Assembly: GCA_036163455.1 (NCBI GenBank)
Contig: JAYZKL010000052.1
Coordinates: 1-9,582, forward strand
Source of the DNA: GCA-2701705 sp036163455
GTDB taxonomy: Bacteria > Pseudomonadota > Gammaproteobacteria > GCA-002705445 > GCA-002716945
Direction: 5' to 3'
DNA: 9,582 bases
Every line of letters begins with the position of its first letter. Position 1 is the first letter of the stretch. The notes beneath the pieces are model-generated. The model did not search any database and was not told where the DNA came from. It was given only the letters and a program-made list of their open reading frames with translations. The position numbers were made by a program, and so were the translations under genes. Positions 5,196-9,582 of the stretch are shown here, one piece after another.

Positions 5196-6612
5196 TGTTA
5201 ATCACTTCCTTAATTTGTTTTATTACTGTATCCCAGTCATCGTGAACAGGTTGTCTAAATAGTTCTAAACTTGGATACCAAGGAGTTGCCTTTGGAAAAT
5301 TTAAATCCCATCTCCATCCTGGCACTGCAGGTAAACAAAGAAGAGTCTTAATACCCAATGAGCCAGCAAGATGAGCAACAACCGTATCGACTGATATCAC
5401 CAAATCTAAATTTTGAATAATACTTGCTGTATCAGTGAAATCTTTTATTTCTGGTTCAACATTCATAATTTTATTTTTATTATCTTTATGATTAGAGAAA
5501 TAATCTAAAGAAATTACATTGTGCTTTTTCTCATCAAACATATTCTTAAATTTTTCAATATCAATGCTCCGGCTTTTCTCGTCTCCGGTTTCTTTTCTTG
5601 TTTGTGTTACTAAGCCGATATTTATTTTTTTCTCCGATATAAATGACAAATCTTTTTCTTCTACTTGTAAATATGGGAATTTTTGCTCAAATGTGTTTGG
5701 TTTCCACTCTATGACTTTAGGTATGGATAACATGTATGTATAAAAGTCATGATCGGGTAATGATTCTTTGAAACTAACAACTTTTTCAATTCCTTTTTGT
5801 TGGTTAAGAAGTGAGATTAATTCATCTGGAGCCATAATTGAAATTTTTGCTCCACCTAAGGTTAGCTGTTCAGCGAACCTAATGAATTGTATAGTATCTC
5901 CAAATCCCTGTTCACAAATAATTAGTAATTTCTTTCCCTCCAAGCTCTCTCCCTGCCATTGTGGTTTTTTAAGTTCATGAGAGTGATTTTCTTCTGGTAA
6001 TTTTAAACGCCATTCATATTCACTCCATCCTTTTTCATATTCTCCGGTAAGCAAACAACACATACCTAAATTAATATGTGCTGCAATATATTCTGGATAT
6101 GTTTCTATACATGCTTGATAGGACTCTTTTGCTCTATCAAAATGCTTAAGCTCTTCATGAACAACTCCCGACATTAACTGTGAACCAAGATGGTCTTGTG
6201 AGAGACTAGTACATTGATTGAAATGATCCAGGGATTCTTTAAATTTTCCAGTTTGTCGATACGCTTCCCCAAGATAAAAATGTACTTGCGAGCTTTTAGG
6301 GTCTGCTTTTATAACAGTAACAAAAGAATTTATAGCCTTCTGATAATCTTTTATTGAACTGTAAGCGCACCCCAGAGATGCATGAAAGCCAAGGTTACTG
6401 GGCTGACTATGGATTGCTTTTTTTAAATACTCTATGCTTTCATCAAATTTTTTTTCACGCATTCTCAAACAACCAATAATATGATTAGCATCGGGATTAT
6501 CACCTTTTTTTAGTAAGTCCATGCAAATAGTTTCTGCTTCGTCAAATTTATTTTGACTAAAGGCATTAATAGCTTTTGCTATATCCTCATTTTGTATTTT
6601 AGTATCAGCCAT
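5188..6612 (-). CDS. TPR-domain glycosyltransferase, GT9 (heptosyltransferase)-like
   Basis: This 474-residue protein joins about five TPR repeats (residues 7-195) to a C-terminal GT-B-type glycosyltransferase domain (about 205-474) related to family 9. The junction carries the usual G193-area motif E-K-G-W-S-E-Y-E-W-R. The catalytic part shows C-E-Q-G-F-G-D-T-I-Q-F-I-R-F at 233-246, N-I-G-L-V at 331-335, R-S-I-D-I-E-K-F at 348-355, the S-V-D-T-V-V-A-H-L-A-G motif at 407-417 (nucleotide-sugar side of the cleft), and W-R-W-D...P-W-Y-P...L-F-R-Q at 433-454. Family members transfer sugars to lipopolysaccharide or protein acceptors; the TPR part probably recognises the acceptor. The substrate cannot be read from sequence. 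There is no signal peptide, so it acts in the cytoplasm. It is the first gene of a minus-strand pair with the TPR-only protein and is divergent from the YjbQ gene 35 bp away. Confidence 0.88.
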   Translation of the reverse strand: MADTKIQNEDIAKAINAFSQNKFDEAETICMDLLKKGDNPDANHIIGCLRMREKKFDESIEYLKKAIHSQPSNLGFHASLGCAYSSIKDYQKAINSFVTVIKADPKSSQVHFYLGEAYRQTGKFKESLDHFNQCTSLSQDHLGSQLMSGVVHEELKHFDRAKESYQACIETYPEYIAAHINLGMCCLLTGEYEKGWSEYEWRLKLPEENHSHELKKPQWQGESLEGKKLLIICEQGFGDTIQFIRFAEQLTLGGAKISIMAPDELISLLNQQKGIEKVVSFKESLPDHDFYTYMLSIPKVIEWKPNTFEQKFPYLQVEEKDLSFISEKKINIGLVTQTRKETGDEKSRSIDIEKFKNMFDEKKHNVISLDYFSNHKDNKNKIMNVEPEIKDFTDTASIIQNLDLVISVDTVVAHLAGSLGIKTLLCLPAVPGWRWDLNFPKATPWYPSLELFRQPVHDDWDTVIKQIKEVINNV

Positions 6613-6617
6613 ATAAT
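6612..6617 (+). promoter_or_regulatory. Possible -10 element for the YjbQ gene
   Basis: A perfect TATAAT on the plus strand begins at the last base of the divergent TPR-glycosyltransferase start codon, 30 bases before the YjbQ ATG. No convincing -35 is present at 16-18 bp. The leader that would result has no clear Shine-Dalgarno. The only space between the two divergent genes is 35 bp, so their promoters must overlap the coding ends or each other. Confidence 0.3.
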
Positions 6618-6647
6618 GTTATTTTTATAACTAATAAATAGTAACTT

Positions 6648-7067
6648 ATGAAGCAGTTTTTTACTAAGATAAATATCAAATCTAATCCAGGTAAATTAAT
6701 GGAATTTACTAATGATGTTATAAATGAACTCTCAAATCATCCTATAAATAATGGCCTTGCTACTCTTTATATAAAACACACCAGCGCATCTCTTTTAATT
6801 CAAGAAAATGCTGACCCAGATGTTCTCCACGATTTAGAAAATTTTTTTAACAAGTTAGCGCCTCAAGATCTAAGCTTATACAAACATAAGGCTGAGGGGC
6901 CTGATGATATGAGCGCACATATTAGATCAGCACTTACCTGCACACATTTGAGTATACCGATTGTTGATAACAAACTCGAATTGGGTACTTGGCAAGGGAT
7001 TTTCTTATTTGAACATCGGAATAGAACGCATGTGCGTACTGTTCAACTTCATATAGTTGGAGAATAA
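6648..7067 (+). CDS. yjbQ: YjbQ family protein (UPF0047; secondary thiamine-phosphate synthase)
   Basis: This 139-residue protein is full length for the YjbQ/UPF0047 family. Conserved blocks are H44-T-S-A-S-L-L-I-Q-E-N-A-D-P-D-V (44-59) with H61-D-L-E, the G84-P-D-D-M-S-A-H-I-R-S-A-L segment, and L112-G-T-W-Q-G-I-F-L-F-E-H-R at the end. The clustered His, Asp and Glu residues are those expected to form the family's active or metal site. Family members can replace thiamine-phosphate synthase (ThiE) in E. coli when overproduced, which is the basis of the annotation; the physiological role is unsettled. No thiamine gene is nearby. The gene has no good Shine-Dalgarno. It stands alone between the divergent glycosyltransferase gene and a strong terminator just after its stop codon. 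Confidence 0.92.
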   Translation: MKQFFTKINIKSNPGKLMEFTNDVINELSNHPINNGLATLYIKHTSASLLIQENADPDVLHDLENFFNKLAPQDLSLYKHKAEGPDDMSAHIRSALTCTHLSIPIVDNKLELGTWQGIFLFEHRNRTHVRTVQLHIVGE

Positions 7068-7096
7068 AAAAAGAGGGCTATAAAAGCCCTCTTTTT
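7068..7096. terminator. Bidirectional intrinsic terminator
   Basis: A perfect 12-bp inverted repeat (AAAAAGAGGGCT at 7068-7079 and AGCCCTCTTTTT at 7085-7096) encloses a 5-base loop. The core is a GC-rich GAGGGCT stem flanked by an A-tract and a T-tract, so it works in both directions. It starts directly after the yjbQ stop codon and lies 16 bp beyond the stop of the convergent DUF1326 gene, so both can use it. Confidence 0.93.
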
Positions 7097-7112
7097 AAAA
7101 CTTACCTAAGCT

Positions 7113-7718
7113 TTAAGGTTGGTAACTGAATTTACCAGATAAGCCAACTCGATCAGCCTTAGTATTCCAGTTTAGACCATGATCATCATACTCTTGATTA
7201 GTGGTTTTATTTATATCAACACCACCACATCCTGGGTTTACCTCTAAAGGATGATTATCACAGTGTGCTATTTGCCCATCAGCATTAGCAACACCACTCA
7301 TGCTCCATCCTCCAGCACCATCAACTTTTAAAGTTTTATCAGCGCCAGTAATATCACAGTCAATTTTAGCTCTTTTTACACCAACGAGGTCTGATACAAG
7401 ACTTGCGATAACACCAAGGTGACCGCCGCCTTGTCCTCCCCACAACTTTTCAATAGCTGCAGCTTGATCGTCAGATGCACTTTCATCAATGTAAAGGGCT
7501 AACTTACAGTTTCCTTTTGTAAGTTCTGCGTCTCCAGCTTGAAGGAAGGCTGAAACCTTAACTCCATCAAGTTTGACATCATCGCAGTGGCCTTCTTTAA
7601 TGTCCCATACAAGCATGGCATGACATGGGCCCATTGATGCGGGCTGTAAGTAAATACAAGGACAGACTATATCGCAGTTACAACATTCTGCGTAGTCTCC
7701 TGCTACTTTCCAATCCAT
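7113..7718 (-). CDS. DUF1326 domain protein, cysteine-rich
   Basis: This 201-residue protein matches the DUF1326 family, best seen in the N-terminal motif W3-K-V-A-G-D-Y-A-E-C-C-N-C-D-I-V-C-P-C (3-21) followed by G30-P-C-H-A. It has eleven cysteines (12, 13, 15, 19, 21, 32, 45, 71, 121, 153, 164), a Gly-rich stretch G94-G-Q-G-G-G-H, and no signal peptide or membrane helix. It is therefore cytoplasmic and probably binds metal through its cysteines (inference; the family is uncharacterised). In many genomes DUF1326 genes lie beside a DUF2182 membrane protein; none is seen here. A run of six G before the start makes a strong ribosome site, suggesting good expression. The gene is more GC-rich than its surroundings, mostly from Gly and Ala codons. 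It converges with yjbQ on a shared terminator and is divergent from the GltD-like gene. Confidence 0.87.
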   Translation of the reverse strand: MDWKVAGDYAECCNCDIVCPCIYLQPASMGPCHAMLVWDIKEGHCDDVKLDGVKVSAFLQAGDAELTKGNCKLALYIDESASDDQAAAIEKLWGGQGGGHLGVIASLVSDLVGVKRAKIDCDITGADKTLKVDGAGGWSMSGVANADGQIAHCDNHPLEVNPGCGGVDINKTTNQEYDDHGLNWNTKADRVGLSGKFSYQP

Positions 7719-7867
7719 AATTTCCCCCCAATTAAATTTAATTGAACTATCAATATCACATATTTATATAAAAAAATCTAATGTTTTAGTCTTTCTGTTA
7801 GAAAAAACTGAAATACTTATATGCCTGAAAAAGAAAAAATTATGGTAAAGTTTATTAGAGGGGAGTG
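7719..7867. promoter_or_regulatory. Divergent intergenic region with 16-bp perfect palindrome and poly-G ribosome site
   Basis: This 149-bp gap separates the start of the DUF1326 gene (minus) from that of the GltD-like gene (plus), so it must carry both promoters. Next to the DUF1326 start, GGGGGG (minus strand, 7729-7724) lies 5 bases from its ATG and serves as ribosome site. Adjoining it is the perfect palindrome CAATTAAATTTAATTG at 7729-7744, followed by an overlapping TTGA-ACTA-TCAA repeat at 7742-7753. These are possible operator sites. For the GltD-like gene, AGAGGGGAG at 7857-7865 is a strong ribosome site. I see no convincing -35/-10 pair for either gene; the rest is very AT-rich. Confidence 0.4.
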
Positions 7868-9582
7868 ATGAAAAAAAGTTTTTTTGCCCGCCATGAATCT
7901 GCTTTAAACCAGATTAGAGGGCTATCTACTGATACTAAAGATTTTAAGTGGTACGCTGACAGCGTCCCTTGTCGTACTGCTTGTCCAGCTGACACTGATA
8001 TACCTGGTTACCTAGAGGCAATCTATAAAAAAGATTTTGATAAAGCCTATCAAATAAATCTTGAAGATAATGTATTTCCAGAAATATTAGGAAGGGTGTG
8101 CTCAAGGCCTTGCGAAGATGGTTGTCGACACGCAGAAGATAATAACGGCGATTCTCTTGCCATCTGTTTTTCAAAAAGATCATCTGCGGATTACAAATCA
8201 AAATCAAAGATTTTTAAAGTTAAAAGTTTAGCTGCTAAAACAAATAAAAAAATTGCTGTTATTGGCTCAGGTGTTGCTGGATTAACTTGTGCTAGAGAAT
8301 TAAAAAGGTTTGGGCATGAAGTGGATATCTTTGAAAAACATAAATCCCCTGGCGGCATGCTTAATCAAGGTATACCTGTCTTTAGATTACCTAGGAAAGT
8401 TATAGAAAAAGAAATTAAGCAAATAACAGATATGGGAGTTAAAATTTTTTGCCGCTTCAACATCTCCTCTCAGCGCGAACTTAATATTTTAGCTAAACAA
8501 TATGATGCAGTAGTTTTAGCAATGGGAACACTTAAACCCAATAAGATAAACAGTATCTTTTCTAACTGTGAGCAAGTAGAAGATGGGCTTGATTTTCTTT
8601 TAAGGACCAACGAGCAAAATTCAAAATTTATTGGTAAAAATGTAGTAGTGATCGGAGGAGGATATACTGCCATGGACTGCTCTAGAACTGCGCTTAGGCT
8701 TGGAGCAAAATCAGTACAAACATTTTATAGAAGAGATATTGGAGATTTGGTTATTCTCCCAGGTGAGTTAGAAGAATTAAAAAATGAAAAAGGGAAAATG
8801 CAATTCAATGCTAGACCTATAGATCTAGTTTTAAAAAATAATAAATTAGTAGGTCTGAAACTAATCAAAACAAAGATAAAAAAAGTTAATGGTAAAATAA
8901 AACTGACAGACATTAGGGGTTCAAAATTTATAATAAAAACAGATCATGTAATTCTAGCTATTGGCCAAAAGCAAAATTTAGAAACAGTTAAAAATATTAA
9001 ACTCTACAAACAAAAAATTAAAAACTCTATTACTAATTTTAAACTACAAAAAAATATCTTTGTAGCAGGAGATTATGCTCTAGGTGCAACAACTCTAATA
9101 GATGCCATCGGGCATGCTAAAAATACTGCTAGCGCTATTGATAATCACTTAATGAAAAGGAAATTAAAAAAAGAAAGTGTCTCTGTAAATGATATAAAAA
9201 CTACCGGGAGAGATCTGAAAATGAATTATATTCCTCTGAATCAGATGTCCACACTCAAATTTAAAGATCGAACTTTCTCAAAAGAAGTAGAACTTGGTTT
9301 TAATAAATCACAATCAAACAATGAGGCATCAAGATGTTACTTATGCCATTACAAATTTGAAATTAACAATACCCTTTGTGTCTTATGTGATGAGTGTCTT
9401 TTAGTCAAACCCGTAAAAAACTGTATTGTAGAGACAAATGAAACTATGACTGACAAAACTGGTGATGTCTCATATTCTAAAATTAATGCTCTAAAAACTA
9501 ATGGGATTTACCACGGAAAATTATATATCGATCACAAGAAATGTATCAGATGTGGAGAGTGTGAAAGGGTCTGCCCTACTAA
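7868..9582 (+). CDS. GltD-like FAD/NAD(P)H oxidoreductase with N-terminal Fe-S and C-terminal ferredoxin domains (partial)
   Basis: The frame is open for 571 codons to the right edge without a stop. The N-terminus is the Fe-S domain of glutamate synthase small subunits: C35-R-T-A-C39-P, I45-P-G-Y, and R77-V-C78-S-R-P-C82-E-D-G-C86. Next come the FAD Rossmann motif G133-S-G-V-A-G-L (to 138-139) with E156-K and G162-G-M-L, then a second dinucleotide motif G263-G-G-Y-T-A-M-D-C with Y287-R-R (arginines typical for NADPH), and F398-V-A-G-D-Y (FAD end). Unlike plain GltD (about 470 residues), it continues with cysteines at 490, 493, 504, 507, 510 and 519, then C559-I-R-C-G-E-C-x-x-x-C569-P, a 4Fe-4S ferredoxin motif. 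It would pass electrons between NAD(P)H and a ferredoxin-type partner. Such proteins can work with 2-oxoacid:ferredoxin oxidoreductases or a GltB-like subunit; the partner lies outside the window. The ATG follows an AGAGGGGAG ribosome site. Confidence 0.88.
   Translation, partial: MKKSFFARHESALNQIRGLSTDTKDFKWYADSVPCRTACPADTDIPGYLEAIYKKDFDKAYQINLEDNVFPEILGRVCSRPCEDGCRHAEDNNGDSLAICFSKRSSADYKSKSKIFKVKSLAAKTNKKIAVIGSGVAGLTCARELKRFGHEVDIFEKHKSPGGMLNQGIPVFRLPRKVIEKEIKQITDMGVKIFCRFNISSQRELNILAKQYDAVVLAMGTLKPNKINSIFSNCEQVEDGLDFLLRTNEQNSKFIGKNVVVIGGGYTAMDCSRTALRLGAKSVQTFYRRDIGDLVILPGELEELKNEKGKMQFNARPIDLVLKNNKLVGLKLIKTKIKKVNGKIKLTDIRGSKFIIKTDHVILAIGQKQNLETVKNIKLYKQKIKNSITNFKLQKNIFVAGDYALGATTLIDAIGHAKNTASAIDNHLMKRKLKKESVSVNDIKTTGRDLKMNYIPLNQMSTLKFKDRTFSKEVELGFNKSQSNNEASRCYLCHYKFEINNTLCVLCDECLLVKPVKNCIVETNETMTDKTGDVSYSKINALKTNGIYHGKLYIDHKKCIRCGECERVCPT

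Noticed and set aside
5519..5980. Two plus-strand open frames (5519-5743 and 5768-5980) within the TPR-glycosyltransferase gene
   Set aside because: They are opposite conserved glycosyltransferase motifs and lack any initiation signal or family resemblance.
7944..8913. Three minus-strand open frames (7944-8207, 8470-8673, 8725-8913)
   Set aside because: All lie opposite the GltD-like gene, whose frame is uninterrupted and carries all expected cofactor motifs.

Overview
The window is AT-rich, compact and bacterial, and it most likely comes from an alphaproteobacterium. Two genes carry the taxonomic signal. The TadA-type deaminase has the alphaproteobacterial C-terminal block (GGVEHGPKIF...CHHKPE). 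The dihydroorotase-like protein belongs to the roughly 444-residue alphaproteobacterial type, with D-S-Q-V-H-F-R-E-P-G in place of the usual D-x-H-x-H. Low GC, tiny intergenic gaps and overlapping genes suggest a streamlined, probably marine lineage. That last step is inference; no rRNA or other marker is present.

Layout, left to right. (1) Positions 1-2307, minus strand: a tight four-gene unit read from right to left. It runs dihydroorotase-like amidohydrolase -> tadA -> small DUF2905 membrane protein -> secreted glucose/sorbosone dehydrogenase-like protein, which is cut by the window edge. The genes are 2 bp apart or overlap by 8 and 4 bp. (2) A divergent gap with a small palindrome, then a plus-strand MerC-family membrane protein (2399-2776). 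(3) Positions 2790-4366, minus strand: an inverse-autotransporter (intimin/invasin-type) beta-barrel without a passenger, coupled through TAATG to a separate Ser/Thr-rich protein with its own signal peptide. (4) Positions 4425-6612, minus strand: a TPR-glycosyltransferase (GT9-like) and an overlapping TPR-only protein. (5) Plus-strand YjbQ-family gene (6648-7067), followed by a perfect bidirectional terminator hairpin shared with the convergent Cys-rich DUF1326 gene (7113-7718, minus). (6) From 7868 to the right edge, plus strand: a large GltD-like flavoprotein with an N-terminal Fe-S domain and a C-terminal ferredoxin module, cut by the window end.

Most genes are assignable housekeeping or redox functions. 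The part most worth a second look is the surface block (2790-4366): a beta-barrel of the type Ve secretion class that ends right after the barrel, with a separately exported partner encoded in the next, overlapping gene. A TPR-glycosyltransferase lies just upstream on the same strand. Secondary points are the Gln substitution at a metal-ligand position in the dihydroorotase-like protein, the duplicated TPR genes, and the multi-cluster redox enzyme at the right edge. There is no tRNA, rRNA, CRISPR array, transposase or phage gene in the window, and no gene-free stretch longer than about 150 bp.
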